This document shows, piece by piece, positions 26,209-37,575 of a stretch of 64,000 nt of DNA (the first letter of the stretch is position 1; each line of letters begins with the position of its first letter). This DNA comes from Streptococcus sp. S1. GTDB lineage: Bacteria; Bacillota; Bacilli; Lactobacillales; Streptococcaceae. Both the position numbers and the translations under genes were made by a program. The stretch covers positions 186,001 to 250,000 of the forward strand of contig NZ_CP139418.1 of the NCBI RefSeq assembly GCF_034137685.1, read 5' to 3'. The notes beneath the pieces are model-generated. The model did not search any database, had not been told where the DNA came from, and worked only from the letters and a program-made list of their open reading frames with translations.

Positions 26209-26835
26209 TTATTCGTGCCAGTGACGAGCAGGATCAAAAGGTGTCCCTGCTACTTCTGCGTCATCCAATTCAATAATGCCTCGTTTTTGAGGAGCATTTG
26301 GTAAGTGCAATTCACGCGGGCTGCACATCATGCCATAGCTTTTTTCTCCACGAAGAGCCCCTGGGAAAATCAAGCTACCATCCGGCATCATAGCACCTGG
26401 AAGAGCGACAATGGTCTTGAGGCCAACACGCGCATTTGGAGCTCCTGCTACGATCTGAACCGTCTTATCTGGTCCAACTGCTACTTGGCAGATATTCAAG
26501 TGGTCACTATCTGGATGGGCTACCATTTCAAGGATTTCTCCCACCACAAATTTTGGTTCCCGATCATTGACCAAACGTTCTGCGAAGCCTTCTTTTTCCA
26601 ATTCTTGGTTCAAACGATCCACTTGCTCATCTGTCAAAAAGACTTGTCCCTTGCCTTCGATGGCGAAGAAAGATGAGGCATCAAAGATATTCCAGGCAAC
26701 GGTTTCTTGCTTGTCCTCACGGTAAACGCGTGCCACTTTCCCTTTTCTCTCCACCGCGAGCTTTGCATCTCCACTATTTTTCAAGGTCAGCATCAAGACA
26801 TCGCCGACTTGTTCTTTGTTGTATGTTACAATCAT
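26209..26835 (-). CDS. ytpR: YtpR family tRNA-binding domain protein
   Basis: A 208-residue protein with a C-terminal tRNA-binding OB domain like that of PheT and MetG: VGEILEMVAHPDSDHLNICQ, then QIVAGAPNARVGLKTIVALP and YGMMCSPRELHLP. The N-terminal DUF4479 part starts MIVTYNKEQVGDVLMLTL. YtpR's cellular role is not settled. It follows the thioredoxin gene by 10 nt in a conserved streptococcal cluster with DUF4651 and ssbB. Confidence 0.9.
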   Translation of the reverse strand: MIVTYNKEQVGDVLMLTLKNSGDAKLAVERKGKVARVYREDKQETVAWNIFDASSFFAIEGKGQVFLTDEQVDRLNQELEKEGFAERLVNDREPKFVVGEILEMVAHPDSDHLNICQVAVGPDKTVQIVAGAPNARVGLKTIVALPGAMMPDGSLIFPGALRGEKSYGMMCSPRELHLPNAPQKRGIIELDDAEVAGTPFDPARHWHE

Positions 26836-26844
26836 GATTTTCTC

Positions 26845-27162
26845 CTATTTTAATCCTGCTAAGAATGCTGTAATCTGCGCTTTGGTTTTCCGATCTCGAT
26901 TGACAAACCGACCGATTTCCTTATCCTTTTCCAGAACCACCAAACTAGGGATCCCATAAACATCCCAGACTTTCGCCAGATCCATATAGGCATCTCGGTC
27001 AAGCAAGATAAAGGTAAATTCAGGATTTTCAGTCTCAATCTCCGGCAAAAAAGGCTTGAGGTAACGACAATCCCCACACCAATCTGCTGAAAAGACAAAC
27101 ACTTTCTTGCCATCTTGCTCTACATATGAAGCAATTTCTTCTATAGAACTCGGTATAATCAT
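26845..27162 (-). CDS. Thioredoxin family protein
   Basis: A 105-residue single-domain thioredoxin fold. The active site is WCGDC in FSADWCGDCRYLKPFL, and the cis-proline is in YGIPSLVVLEK. The usual WCGPC is replaced by a Gly-Asp pair, which should change its redox potential. There is no signal peptide, so it is cytoplasmic. It overlaps the DUF4651 gene by 4 nt and precedes ytpR. Confidence 0.9.
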   Translation of the reverse strand: MIIPSSIEEIASYVEQDGKKVFVFSADWCGDCRYLKPFLPEIETENPEFTFILLDRDAYMDLAKVWDVYGIPSLVVLEKDKEIGRFVNRDRKTKAQITAFLAGLK

Positions 27163-27449
27163 AGTTTTTCCTCTTCGTAATGCAAGAGACCGTCCTCGTA
27201 GACAAAGCGGTAATGGCGCTCATCTTCAAAAATGACACCACCTACTAAGCGCTCTTCACTAGACTCGTAGAGTTCCACGTACAGGGTCGCAATCGTCCCC
27301 ATGGCTTCCATTTGCTCCCGTACTTCTGCTACCAACTCTTCTTGGGTACGGAGACGCTTTTGATCTTTGGCGATTTTATAAACACCGGCCGCAAGAGCTC
27401 CTGCACTTGCTACAGCCAGACTAGACAAAATAATTTTTTTAGCTTTCAT
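27159..27449 (-). CDS. DUF4651 family small protein
   Basis: A 96-residue protein of the streptococcal DUF4651 family, without known function. The N-terminus MKAKKIILSSLAVASAGALA is a signal-anchor-like helix, followed by EELVAEVREQMEAMGTIATL and a strand-rich C-terminus (GVIFEDERHYRFVYEDG). The ATG at 27449 is preferred to a start at 27485 because it gives the family N-terminus. It is divergent from pepA and overlaps the thioredoxin gene. Confidence 0.78.
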   Translation of the reverse strand: MKAKKIILSSLAVASAGALAAGVYKIAKDQKRLRTQEELVAEVREQMEAMGTIATLYVELYESSEERLVGGVIFEDERHYRFVYEDGLLHYEEEKL

Positions 27450-27591
27450 AGTGCCTATTGTAACACAAAATAAGCAGAGGGACAACGGTCTAAGCTGGAT
27501 CTCTCCCTCCGATTTTAGAGACTGATTTCCATAATAACGCTACCATCCTTGTAGAAAAAGTGATAAAATAGCATCAGAAAGAAGGTAACCT

Positions 27592-28656
27592 ATGACTGAT
27601 TTATTTTCTAAAATCAAAGAAGTAACTGAAATCCCTGCTATCTCAGGTCATGAAGCTCCTGTACGGGATTATTTGCGCCAACAATTGACCCCTCATGTTG
27701 ACGAAATCGTGACAGATGGTCTCGGTGGGATCTTTGGGGTCAAACATTCAACAGCTGCCGATGCTCCTCGTATCTTAGTAGCTGCCCACATGGACGAAGT
27801 TGGTTTTATGATCAGCGAAATCAAAGCTGACGGAACTTTCCGTGTTGTCCCAATCGGAGGTTGGAATCCGATGGTCGTTAGCAGCCAACGCTTCAAACTC
27901 TTTACACGCGACGGACGTGAATACCCTGCTATTTCAGGATCTGTTCCTCCTCATTTGACACGTGGAACAGGTGGACCAACCGTACCTGCCATTAGCGACA
28001 TCGTCTTTGATGCAGGCTTTAGCTCTAAAGCCGAAGCTGAAAGCTATGGGGTTCGTCCTGGAGATACCTTGGTCCCAGATAGCTCTGCGATTCTCACTGC
28101 TAATGGTAAAAACGTCATCTCAAAAGCATGGGATAACCGCTATGGCGTCTTGATGGTCAGCGAATTGGCCAAGAACCTCTCTGGACAAGCCTTAAACAAC
28201 GAACTCTATGTAGGGGCCAACGTTCAAGAAGAAGTGGGACTTCGTGGAGCTCACACTTCAACCACTAAATTTGATCCTGAAATCTTCCTTGCTGTAGACT
28301 GTTCGCCAGCGGCCGATGTCTTTGGAGACCAAGGTGCGATTGGGGAAGGAACACTGCTTCGCTTCTACGATCCAGGTCACATCATGCTACCAAATATGAA
28401 AGATTTCTTGCTCACTACTGCTGAAGAAGCGGGCATCAAATTCCAATATTACTGTGGTAAGGGTGGAACCGACGCTGGTGCCGCACACTTGAAGAATGGT
28501 GGAGTGCCATCTACCACCATCGGTGTCTGTGCCCGTTACATTCACTCTCACCAAACCCTCTATGCCATGGATGATTTCTTGCAAGCGCAAGCCTTCTTAC
28601 AAGCATTGGTTAAGAAATTGGATCGCTCTACAGTTGATTTGATCAAACACTATTAA
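27592..28656 (+). CDS. pepA: Glutamyl aminopeptidase PepA (M42 family)
   Basis: A 354-residue metallo-aminopeptidase removing N-terminal Glu/Asp residues from peptides. It has the M42 signature: metal ligands His and Asp in AAHMDEVGFMI and KAWDNRYG, the catalytic Glu pair in VQEEVGLRGA, Asp in AVDCSPA, and the last His in ARYIHSHQTLY. AAGGTAACCT precedes the ATG. It has its own terminator and is divergent from the DUF4651-thioredoxin-ytpR genes. Confidence 0.95.
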   Translation: MTDLFSKIKEVTEIPAISGHEAPVRDYLRQQLTPHVDEIVTDGLGGIFGVKHSTAADAPRILVAAHMDEVGFMISEIKADGTFRVVPIGGWNPMVVSSQRFKLFTRDGREYPAISGSVPPHLTRGTGGPTVPAISDIVFDAGFSSKAEAESYGVRPGDTLVPDSSAILTANGKNVISKAWDNRYGVLMVSELAKNLSGQALNNELYVGANVQEEVGLRGAHTSTTKFDPEIFLAVDCSPAADVFGDQGAIGEGTLLRFYDPGHIMLPNMKDFLLTTAEEAGIKFQYYCGKGGTDAGAAHLKNGGVPSTTIGVCARYIHSHQTLYAMDDFLQAQAFLQALVKKLDRSTVDLIKHY

Positions 28657-28671
28657 GCAACATCGATCTGA

Positions 28672-28692
28672 AGCCCCGTAAGGGGCTTTTTT
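28672..28692 (+). terminator. Terminator after pepA
   Basis: GCCCC, a GTAA loop and GGGGC, then TTTTTT, 15 nt past the stop codon. Confidence 0.9.
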
Positions 28693-28900
28693 AGAGGGAA
28701 AACAAGGTTCTCTTTGAAACTTTCCAGCATGAGTCACCATTAAGCCCTTTGGCATCCACACTCCCCTATGGAAAGTATCTTAGAATATTTTATCTTCCAT
28801 CTGTTTTCTGATATAATATGAAAGAATGAAATGGTAAGGAACTGAACACTCATCCTTGGTTCCGTGTAGCAGGCCCTTCCCTTATATACAGGAGTTTTAC

Positions 28901-30385
28901 ATGAAAAAACAAGCTTTTAGTTCTGAAAAGTATTTGAACTTGCAACGTGACCACATTATTGAGCGGATCAATCAATTCGATGGCAAGCTCTACCTTGAAT
29001 TTGGTGGTAAGATGTTAGAGGACTTCCACGCTGCTCGTGTCCTCCCTGGATACGAACCAGACAATAAGATCAAGCTGCTCCAAGAATTGCGCGACCAGGT
29101 GGAAATTGTCATTGCCATCAACGCCAACAACATTGAACACTCAAAAGCCCGTGGAGACCTAGGAATTTCTTATGACCAAGAAGTGCTACGTTTGATCGAC
29201 AAATTCAATGAATTAGGGATCTTTGTGGGCTCTGTCGTGATCACCCAATATGCTGGACAAGCTGCAGCAGACGCCTTTCGCAAGCAACTGGATAAGAGCG
29301 GGATCGCCTCTTATCTCCACTATCCGATCAAGGGCTATCCGACCGATATGGACCATATCATCTCTCCTGAAGGGATGGGGAAAAATGACTACATCAAAAC
29401 TAGTCGCAATTTGGTCGTTGTGACGGCTCCTGGACCTGGTTCTGGTAAGCTCGCAACTTGTATGTCCAATATGTACCATGACCAATTAAATGGAATCAAA
29501 TCTGGTTATGCTAAGTTTGAAACCTTCCCAGTTTGGAATCTTCCTTTGCACCACCCAGTCAACTTGGCTTATGAAGCAGCGACTGCCGATCTAGACGATG
29601 TCAATATGATCGATCCCTTCCACCTCCAAACCTACGGGGAAACAACGGTCAACTACAACCGCGATATTGAAATCTTCCCTGTCTTGAAGCGCATGTTGGA
29701 ACGCATCCTAGGAACCTCACCTTATGCTTCTCCAACAGACATGGGCGTCAATATGGTCGGTTTTGCCATTGTGGACAATGACGCTGCGATTGAAGCTTCC
29801 CAACAAGAAATCATCCGTCGCTATTACCAAACTATCTTGGATGTCAAAGCTGAACGCGTCGGTGAAGGAGCTGTCAAGAAGATTGAGCTCTTGATGAATG
29901 ATTTGAGCATTACTCCAAATAATCGGAAAGTGACCGTTCTTGCTCGTCAGAAAGAAGAAGAAACAGGAGAGCCAGCCTTGGCACTTGAATTGCCAAACGG
30001 CGAGATGGTAACCGGAAAAACCTCCGATCTCTTTGGCCCAACCGCAGCCCTCTTGATCAATGCGATCAAGAAATTGGCGCATATTGATAAAGAAACCAAA
30101 TTAATCGAGCCAGAATACGTCCAACCTATCCAAGGCTTGAAGATCAATCATTTGGGTAGCCGCAACCCTCGTCTTCACTCAAACGAGATCCTCATTGCCC
30201 TTGCTATTACAGCCATGACCAATGAAGACGCTAAGCTTGCTATGCAAGAATTAGGCAAGTTGAAAGGCAGTGAAGCCCACTCAACCGTGATGCTAACAGA
30301 CGAAGACAAGAATGTCCTTCGCAAGCTCGGTATCAACGTCACCATGGACCCTGTCTACCAGTACGATCGTTTGTATCGTAAATAA
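28901..30385 (+). CDS. DUF1846 family protein
   Basis: A 494-residue soluble protein of the DUF1846 family, common in firmicutes with solved structures but no established activity. It starts [19 protein letters not shown]. Notable are [20 protein letters not shown], a P-loop-like [19 protein letters not shown], and [22 protein letters not shown] lies 8 nt before the ATG at 28901. Its leader (about 28826-28900) carries a potential GGAAC/GGTTCC hairpin; a promoter TATAAT lies near 28814. It stands alone between pepA and the folate operon. Confidence 0.88.
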   Translation: MKKQAFSSEKYLNLQRDHIIERINQFDGKLYLEFGGKMLEDFHAARVLPGYEPDNKIKLLQELRDQVEIVIAINANNIEHSKARGDLGISYDQEVLRLIDKFNELGIFVGSVVITQYAGQAAADAFRKQLDKSGIASYLHYPIKGYPTDMDHIISPEGMGKNDYIKTSRNLVVVTAPGPGSGKLATCMSNMYHDQLNGIKSGYAKFETFPVWNLPLHHPVNLAYEAATADLDDVNMIDPFHLQTYGETTVNYNRDIEIFPVLKRMLERILGTSPYASPTDMGVNMVGFAIVDNDAAIEASQQEIIRRYYQTILDVKAERVGEGAVKKIELLMNDLSITPNNRKVTVLARQKEEETGEPALALELPNGEMVTGKTSDLFGPTAALLINAIKKLAHIDKETKLIEPEYVQPIQGLKINHLGSRNPRLHSNEILIALAITAMTNEDAKLAMQELGKLKGSEAHSTVMLTDEDKNVLRKLGINVTMDPVYQYDRLYRK

Positions 30386-30425
30386 ACTAAGACAAACAAA
30401 AACAATCCCTGTTTTAGGAATTGTT

Positions 30426-30587
30426 CAGATTGAAGACAAAGTCTTCTTAAAAAACTTTCCTTAGGTGAGTACGGACGTCAGCGAACTTCTACGAAGTTCC
30501 ATGACTAATTATTGAGCCTAAGGTCTCAATAATTCCGAGTGCCTGAAACGGTATTGTTTCAGGCACTTTTCTCACGGCGGAAAGTTT
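30426..30587. repeat. Structured intergenic repeat with cloverleaf-like pairing
   Basis: An outer stem AAACTTTCC (30452-30460) with GGAAAGTTT (30579-30587) and GTGAG/CTCAC encloses three perfect hairpins: GAACTTC/GAAGTTC, AATTATTGAG/CTCAATAATT and GTGCCTGAAAC/GTTTCAGGCAC. To the left a GAAGAC/GTCTTC hairpin precedes it. The left end recurs in inverse orientation at 63751-63800. No gene is present in 30386-30720 outside this and the terminator. Confidence 0.75.
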
Positions 30588-30670
30588 CATTAGATGACTG
30601 AATAACTATAACGAGTATAATTTTTAAAGAATTGATTAGATTCTATTAAAGATTCGTTTATCTACGCTCT

Positions 30671-30701
30671 CAACAATCCCTGCTCGAGGGATTGTTTTTT
30701 T
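30671..30701. terminator. Terminator between DUF1846 gene and folate operon
   Basis: ACAATCCC pairs with GGGATTGT, with T residues on the plus strand and A residues (T on minus) on the other side, so it may serve both convergent genes. Confidence 0.78.
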
Positions 30702-30720
30702 ATAATGCAAAGAAGAGAAA

Positions 30721-31539
30721 CTATTTGACAGCCTCCCATAATTGGCGAATGGGCTTTCTTTGAACAGGGTCCACAAAATGAGGAGCAATTTCATTCAAAG
30801 ATTCTAGGACAAAGGCACGTTCTGCCACATAAGGATGCGGCAAGATCAAGCTCGGACTGTAACAAATGGTGTCATCCATATAGAGCAGATCTAGATCGAT
30901 CACACGTGGCCCCCACTTGACCTCACGAACACGCCCCATTTCTTGCTCAATGGCAAGTAAGGTTTCTAGTAAATCCTCTGGGGTCATCCAGGTTTCAACC
31001 TCTGCCACTTGATTCAAAAAGGTATCCTGCTCCACTCCTCCCCAAGGTTCCGTTTCAATCCTTGTGGACGTTTGAAGAAGGTGAATGCCTCGATCCTTGA
31101 TTTTTTCTAGCGCCGTCTCTAGCTGCAGTTGTTTATCTCCCATATTGGTACCAAGGCCAATAAAGGCTCGTTTTTTCTCTCGCTCGATTGTCACCGAACA
31201 AGTCTCGAGTGGCAAGGGAACAGGAGCCCAAGGTTTTTTCAACTCCAGACGAACTTTTTCTACAAAGGCATAACTTTCGAAAATCTTTTGCACCAATTGA
31301 AAGGCAACCGTTTCAATCAGATCGATCTTTTCTGCCTGCATCCACTCGGTCAACTGTTCCGCCAAGATCCCGTAATGGATCGAAGCATCCAAATCTCCTG
31401 TGCGGGCAGCACGGGTCATCTCATAATCTACCCATAGGTCTAGGACAAAGCGTTGTCCTAATTCTTTTTCTGCTGGAAAAACACCATGATAGGCGTATAC
31501 CTCTAAGTCCTTGATCCGTAATTGATCCACTCTCTTCAC
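30721..31539 (-). CDS. folBK: Bifunctional dihydroneopterin aldolase/HPPK (FolB-FolK fusion, SulD type)
   Basis: A 272-residue fusion catalysing two successive folate steps. Residues 1 to ~118 are the aldolase: [20 protein letters not shown] and the conserved Lys in [11 protein letters not shown]. Residues ~128-272 are the pyrophosphokinase: [36 protein letters not shown], then [14 protein letters not shown] and [13 protein letters not shown] with the ATP- and Mg-binding residues. The pneumococcal SulD has the same fusion. It is the last gene of folP-folC-folE-folBK. Confidence 0.95.
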   Translation of the reverse strand: MKRVDQLRIKDLEVYAYHGVFPAEKELGQRFVLDLWVDYEMTRAARTGDLDASIHYGILAEQLTEWMQAEKIDLIETVAFQLVQKIFESYAFVEKVRLELKKPWAPVPLPLETCSVTIEREKKRAFIGLGTNMGDKQLQLETALEKIKDRGIHLLQTSTRIETEPWGGVEQDTFLNQVAEVETWMTPEDLLETLLAIEQEMGRVREVKWGPRVIDLDLLYMDDTICYSPSLILPHPYVAERAFVLESLNEIAPHFVDPVQRKPIRQLWEAVK

Positions 31540-31555
31540 CTCTTATAGCCGGCCA

Positions 31556-32110
31556 TTAGTGGCCCATGAGTTTATAGGCTTCATTTTTCAAGTCTTTATC
31601 TGTCGCAAGCAGTCCACGTGCAGCAGTTGTCACTGTTGCAGTCCCAGGTTTACGGACACCCCGCATGTTCATACACATATGCTCTGCTTCTACACAGACA
31701 AGGGCACCTTGCGCTCCAAGATATTCCATCAAGGCATCTGCGATTTCTACCGTCAATCGTTCCTGAATCTGTGGTTTTTTAGCATAAACTTCGACCGTAC
31801 GAGCCAGTTTTGAAAGCCCAGCAACACGGCCATTTGGAATGTAGGCAATGTGCACTTTTCCATAAAACGGCAAAAAGTGATGCTCACACATGGAATGGAA
31901 GAAAATATCCTTCTCAACCACCATATTGTTATCAATGATTTCAAATGATTTAGACAGGTGCTCTTCTGCCGTCTGTCCTAGTCCTGAAAAGATTTCTTGG
32001 TACATCTTTGCAATGCGGGACGGGGTTTCTTGAAGCCCTTCACGGTTCTCATCTTCACCGACTGCCTCGATGATCATTTTTACTGCTTCTTCAATTTTCT
32101 TTGTATCCAT
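31556..32110 (-). CDS. folE: GTP cyclohydrolase I FolE
   Basis: A 184-residue enzyme opening the folate pathway from GTP to dihydroneopterin triphosphate. Zinc ligands are visible in [17 protein letters not shown] and [33 protein letters not shown] is the family signature. It lies 8 nt after folC and 16 nt before folBK. Length is normal. Confidence 0.96.
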   Translation of the reverse strand: MDTKKIEEAVKMIIEAVGEDENREGLQETPSRIAKMYQEIFSGLGQTAEEHLSKSFEIIDNNMVVEKDIFFHSMCEHHFLPFYGKVHIAYIPNGRVAGLSKLARTVEVYAKKPQIQERLTVEIADALMEYLGAQGALVCVEAEHMCMNMRGVRKPGTATVTTAARGLLATDKDLKNEAYKLMGH

Positions 32111-32118
32111 ATCATCTC

Positions 32119-33429
32119 CTAGTTGGATTTTTCTGTTTTTAATAAATAAGGTCGTACCTGGCTAAGGAAATAGAGCGATCCCGTTACAATGAGGAGCTCA
32201 TCATCTCCAGCTTGCCAGTTTTGTAGAAATTCTCGCCAGTCCACTTCCTCAAGCTGGTGGTGGTTTGCAGCAGCTATCATCTCTTCTTGAGAATAGGCTC
32301 TTGGATCTTCAAAGGTCGTGAGGATCAAGCGACTATTTTCCAGTTCCTGCCACTGAATGAGCATCTCTTCTAAGGCTTTGGTCCGGATGCAAGTAAAAAG
32401 AATGGTCTTTTTTTGACTTGGGAACAGTTCTCGAAGACTTGCGATCAAAGGCGCAACGGCATGGGGGTTATGGGCCCCGTCCAGCAAGAGCATGGGTTTT
32501 TGAGAGATCACTTCCATCCGACCAGGCCAGACAACCTGACGCAAAGCCTTATCTACCAACTCTTTTGACAAGACTTCACGCCCTTCTCTTTCAAAAAGTA
32601 CATCACAAATACTGATAGCAAGAGCTGCATTTCTGGCCTGGTGATGACCTAAGAGCGCTACTTGATAAGAAGCTGTTTCTCTTTTGGAACTGTGATAAGA
32701 AAAGGATTGGCCTGATAAACAAGAGGCCTCTAGCTCAACTTGGTAATCTCTGTCATAGGCTGTTATCGGTGCCTGCTCTTGAATCGCAATGCCTTCAATG
32801 ACTTGGCTAGCTTCTGCTTCTAATTTCCCTAGAACCAGAGGAATTCCTGGCTTAATGATACCTGCCTTTTCACGGGCAATGGAAGCCAGATCTGGCCCAA
32901 GAAGAGCAACATGATCCAAGCCGATCGATGTGATCGCAGTCAGAACGGGCTGGCAGACGTTAGTACTGTCTAGTCGTCCCCCCATACCGACTTCCATAAT
33001 CACATAATCCAGCTCCTCATGAGCAAAATAATCATAGGCGATCGCCGTCATCACTTCAAATTCCGTCAAACCTTGAAAGATGTCTCTTGATTCTTCAGCT
33101 TCCAAGAGCTGTTGGTAGCTATCCAGATAGGTTTGCAGGTCTTGATCGGAGATGGCTTCGCCATTAATGGTGATCTGGTCATTGTAATGGATCAGATAAG
33201 GAGAGGTAAAGACTCCAACGCGTAAACCTGACTGCCTCAAGAGTTGGGACAAGGTAGCAATGGTAGAGCCTTTGCCATTGGTCCCCGCAATATGAATGAC
33301 CCGACAGTCTAGGTGAGGATTTCCTCTCAAAGCCAAGAGAGCTTCCATGCGCTCCAAGCCGAAATGTGGATCTTGGGAACGATAGGCTTCTAGCCAACGA
33401 AGATCCAACTGATGTTCTTTTGTCTTCAT
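32119..33429 (-). CDS. folC: Dihydrofolate synthase/folylpolyglutamate synthase FolC
   Basis: A 436-residue Mur-ligase-fold enzyme that adds glutamate to dihydropteroate and folates. ATP-binding P-loop: [17 protein letters not shown]. Also [20 protein letters not shown], with the Mg-binding Glu, and [17 protein letters not shown] in the C-terminal domain. Its ATG directly abuts the folP stop codon (33430), so translation is coupled. Confidence 0.95.
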   Translation of the reverse strand: MKTKEHQLDLRWLEAYRSQDPHFGLERMEALLALRGNPHLDCRVIHIAGTNGKGSTIATLSQLLRQSGLRVGVFTSPYLIHYNDQITINGEAISDQDLQTYLDSYQQLLEAEESRDIFQGLTEFEVMTAIAYDYFAHEELDYVIMEVGMGGRLDSTNVCQPVLTAITSIGLDHVALLGPDLASIAREKAGIIKPGIPLVLGKLEAEASQVIEGIAIQEQAPITAYDRDYQVELEASCLSGQSFSYHSSKRETASYQVALLGHHQARNAALAISICDVLFEREGREVLSKELVDKALRQVVWPGRMEVISQKPMLLLDGAHNPHAVAPLIASLRELFPSQKKTILFTCIRTKALEEMLIQWQELENSRLILTTFEDPRAYSQEEMIAAANHHQLEEVDWREFLQNWQAGDDELLIVTGSLYFLSQVRPYLLKTEKSN

Positions 33430-34404
<975 letters not shown>

Positions 34405-34426
34405 CTACAGCATGATTGCGAACAAA

Positions 34427-34456
34427 AGAGGCTAGAACAAATGTTCTAAACCTCTG
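34427..34456 (-). terminator. Terminator after the CPBP protease gene
   Basis: AGAGG and AGAAC pair with GTTCT and CCTCT; the minus strand continues with TTTT. It separates the CPBP gene from folP. Confidence 0.72.
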
Positions 34457-34542
34457 AGTTCATTCTCCATACGGATTGCTTATTTTTTCTGACCTTCTGT
34501 ACGAAGATTCTGCATCAAAACTCATTGGTACCTACCATTTTA

Positions 34543-35274
34543 TCATAATTTATCATGGAAGAAAACTCTCGATACCGGCAATAAACAAAGGAGGAGTACA
34601 GCCGGATAATAATAAGCTAGCGCATTCAAAGTCATATGGAGACAGATGCTATACTCGATCCGCTTGTAGCGATAAGCCACCCAAGTTAAGATCAAGGACA
34701 TGCCTCCGTAAGCTACCCATTCCCCCAGGGTACTCGGACCATGCAAGTAAGTAAAAAAGAGAGCACCGGCTAGGTAACCGATCGGTTCTGCCCCTCGAAA
34801 GATCAAACGAGGGATGATGGCCCGACAGAGCAGCTCTTCTAGAATCGGAGCGACAAGGATCACGACCATGCCCATAGCAAGAAAAGGAGCATGAGATTGT
34901 AGTTCATTCAGAGCCGCTTGGTTTGCCGTCGTACCACCTGCCTCTTGTTTCAACAAGGGATAGGCGAGCAGGTTATTAGCCATCAACAAGAGAAGAAAAA
35001 GAAAATTTCTCCCCAGAGCCGGCCAGGTTATGACCCGAACATCCAAGTTCTCCAGAGGGCTCATCTTAATGACCCTATAAAAAACAAAGAGCACCGCCAC
35101 TGTCACCAAGAGAGTGAGGATGGTGACCCACCTTGCATCCATTCCTTCTTGAAGGGAATAAACCATGGTGATGAGGGGAAATTGTGAGAGAAAGAATAAG
35201 GGCACAAAAAGCAGGAGCCAGAGGGCATTCTTACATAATGGGTGCTCTCGAACAAAAGACTGTATATTTTTCAA
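34543..35274 (-). CDS. CPBP family intramembrane glutamic endopeptidase
   Basis: A 243-residue membrane protein with seven to eight helices and the three CPBP (Abi) motifs: EELLCRAIIPRLIF (EExxxR), FFTYLHGPS (FxxxH) and HMTLNALAY (HxxxN). All predicted catalytic residues are present. Related proteins in streptococci and lactobacilli process or protect against bacteriocins, or cleave prenylated proteins; no partner gene here tells which. It follows ackA on the minus strand and is separated from it by a terminator. Confidence 0.88.
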   Translation of the reverse strand: MKNIQSFVREHPLCKNALWLLLFVPLFFLSQFPLITMVYSLQEGMDARWVTILTLLVTVAVLFVFYRVIKMSPLENLDVRVITWPALGRNFLFLLLLMANNLLAYPLLKQEAGGTTANQAALNELQSHAPFLAMGMVVILVAPILEELLCRAIIPRLIFRGAEPIGYLAGALFFTYLHGPSTLGEWVAYGGMSLILTWVAYRYKRIEYSICLHMTLNALAYYYPAVLLLCLLPVSRVFFHDKL

Positions 35275-35301
35275 TGGACAACCTCTTTCTTGTATAAAAT
35301 A

Positions 35302-35332
35302 AGAAGGCTGGGGCTTTCGCCTCCAGCCTTCT
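35302..35332 (-). terminator. Terminator after ackA
   Basis: AGAAGGCTGG pairs with CCAGCCTTCT around a loop of about 11 nt, followed on the minus strand by T-rich sequence. Confidence 0.85.
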
Positions 35333-35346
35333 CACTTTATTTCAGT

Positions 35347-36540
35347 TTACTGATTTTTGAAACGTTCAACGTCACGCGCAATCACCAACTCTTCATCAGT
35401 TGGAATCACCAATACCTTCACACGGGAATCATCTGTGGAAATATCTCCAACAACTCCAAAGACGTTCTTTTCAGGGTCGACCTTGCAGCCAAACCAGCTG
35501 ATCCCATTGATAATAGAAGAACGAACGTTTACTGCATTTTCACCGATTCCTGCTGTAAAGATGATGGCATCTGCACCGTTCAAGACAGCCAAGTATTGAC
35601 CGATGTATTTTTGCAAACGATCGATAAAGATATCGTAAGCCAATTTAGCTTTTTCGTCTCCATTCTGCATCGCTGTATGAATATCCCGCATGTCGCTAGA
35701 AGATTCAGAAACACCCAGAAGACCTGATTCACGATTGAGGATGCGGCTGATATCTTCAGGCTTACTGAAATCCTCTGTATGTTCCATCAAGTAAGGAATA
35801 ATCGCTGGATCGAGATCCCCTGTACGGGTTCCCATCATGACTCCACCTAGAGGGGTGAAACCCATTGAAGTATCGACAGAGATTCCCTTGTCAACCGCTG
35901 TAACAGATACACCATTTCCAACGTGACAGGTGATCAATTTCAATTCTTCTAATGGTTTTCCGAGAAGTTTAGCTGCTTCTCCAGCCACATACTGATGACT
36001 GGTCCCATGAGCACCGTACTTACGGACCTTATTTTCTGTGTAATATTTGGTTGGAAGAGGGTAACGATAAGCTTTTTCCGGCATGGTTGTATGGAAAGAA
36101 GTATCAAATACCACAACACTGGTAATATTTGGACAAATCTCTCTAAAGGCACGAATTCCAGCTGCATTTGCAGGATTATGAAGAGGTGCTAATAAAGACA
36201 ATTCTTCTACTTTTCGAAGGACTTCGTCATCTACCAAGGCAGAATCCTTGAAGTATTCTCCACCAGCAACGACGCGGTGGCCCACACCTGTAATCTCATC
36301 GTAGGATTTGATAATATCAAAACGAATCAAATCATCCAACAAAATTTTTACAGCTTGTGTATGGTCCTGGATATCTAATACTTGTTTTTCAGAGCGTCCA
36401 TCAAATTTAACAGTTGAAATAGAATCTTTCAAACCGATCCGTTCAATCAACCCTTTTGCAAGAACAGTTTCCTCTGGCATTTGGTACAATTGCCATTTCA
36501 AACTAGAGCTTCCTGCATTAATAGAAATTGTTTTCGACAT
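35347..36540 (-). CDS. ackA: Acetate kinase AckA
   Basis: A 397-residue ASKHA-fold kinase interconverting acetyl phosphate and acetate with ATP. Motifs: [15 protein letters not shown] at the N-terminus, [24 protein letters not shown], the [10 protein letters not shown] signature, [19 protein letters not shown] and [13 protein letters not shown]. It is full length. It follows the methyltransferase and comG genes, the same order as in pneumococcus. Confidence 0.97.
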   Translation of the reverse strand: MSKTISINAGSSSLKWQLYQMPEETVLAKGLIERIGLKDSISTVKFDGRSEKQVLDIQDHTQAVKILLDDLIRFDIIKSYDEITGVGHRVVAGGEYFKDSALVDDEVLRKVEELSLLAPLHNPANAAGIRAFREICPNITSVVVFDTSFHTTMPEKAYRYPLPTKYYTENKVRKYGAHGTSHQYVAGEAAKLLGKPLEELKLITCHVGNGVSVTAVDKGISVDTSMGFTPLGGVMMGTRTGDLDPAIIPYLMEHTEDFSKPEDISRILNRESGLLGVSESSSDMRDIHTAMQNGDEKAKLAYDIFIDRLQKYIGQYLAVLNGADAIIFTAGIGENAVNVRSSIINGISWFGCKVDPEKNVFGVVGDISTDDSRVKVLVIPTDEELVIARDVERFKNQ

Positions 36541-36591
36541 ATATTCACCTCATTAAGCGTTTTCACTTCCTCTATTATATCAGATCTTTGA

Positions 36592-37545
36592 TCAAATTTC
36601 ACTATCCTTTAACCAGTTTTGGAAACTTTCCATAAAGTGAACCACCTGGTCTTGATCCTGGAGATCGGTAAACGGATAGACAAAGGGCTGAACAGACTCT
36701 TCTTCTTGTTTTCGTAGGACGAAAATCGTCTTAGCATAGGCTGGATTTAAAAAAAGAGATTCTGGCAAGGTCAGCATGGCAAGGAGTTGAGCTTTGTCTG
36801 TTAGCCAAGCTTTTAAAAGGTCACTCTGAGGGCTCGTCAAGAGGTTATTTGGAGCTAAAAAGATGGCAACTCCTTGAGGTTTCAGATATTTCAGAGCCTG
36901 TTCCATCATAAGGTGATGGGCATAGGTATGGCCTTCGGAGCTCGCTACCTGATAGCGCTGTGCAATCGCATCATCTGGATAATAGCCAATCGGTAAGTCG
37001 CTAACGATCAAGTCACTTTCTTTCAACACTTGTGGACGCACCGCGTCGCCTTGTGCAAAGACAACACTGGATTCCATCACATCTGCGATACTAGCAGATA
37101 GGTCAATCAAAAGATCATCCACTTCCAATCCTAAGTAATCAATCGTGAGGCGGCTATTGTTGACAATGGTCTCAGCGAGATTTCCGGTTCCACTTCCCAC
37201 TTCTAAGACATCCAAATGGTCGCTTTTAGCCAACTGATCGATCAAAAATGTAATGATAAAACCAATCGCATCTGGTGTGAACTGGTGATTCGCTTGTAAA
37301 GGTTCTGTCTGAGCAGCTTTCATAAAAAGGAATTGGTAGGCTCTGCGCCATTCTTCCTTACTTAAACCTAGTTCTTTTAATTTTTTGCTATTGTTTTTAA
37401 CAAGGTCTAGATCCGTCTTGCCATCCAAATACATGACATTTTGTTCAATCAAGGCGTCATAAAAGTTGGTCGACAATTCATTTTGAATACTTTGAGTGTT
37501 TTCTAATAGATAGGTATAAGCTTGTTCAATTTTTTCGAAATTCAT
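36592..37545 (-). CDS. Class I SAM-dependent methyltransferase (YtxK-like)
   Basis: A 317-residue protein resembling N6-adenine DNA methyltransferases. An N-terminal helical region leads to LDVLEVGSGTGNLAETIV (SAM site) and VSDLPIGYYP in the place of the (D/N)PPY catalytic motif; the first proline position is Leu. Family members follow the competence pilus operon in most streptococci, without an essential role in transformation known to me. There is no restriction enzyme nearby. It lies 30 nt after comGG and may be part of the late competence transcript. Confidence 0.85.
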   Translation of the reverse strand: MNFEKIEQAYTYLLENTQSIQNELSTNFYDALIEQNVMYLDGKTDLDLVKNNSKKLKELGLSKEEWRRAYQFLFMKAAQTEPLQANHQFTPDAIGFIITFLIDQLAKSDHLDVLEVGSGTGNLAETIVNNSRLTIDYLGLEVDDLLIDLSASIADVMESSVVFAQGDAVRPQVLKESDLIVSDLPIGYYPDDAIAQRYQVASSEGHTYAHHLMMEQALKYLKPQGVAIFLAPNNLLTSPQSDLLKAWLTDKAQLLAMLTLPESLFLNPAYAKTIFVLRKQEEESVQPFVYPFTDLQDQDQVVHFMESFQNWLKDSEI

Positions 37546-37575
37546 GATTTCCTCCGCACCCTATCATACCAAAAA

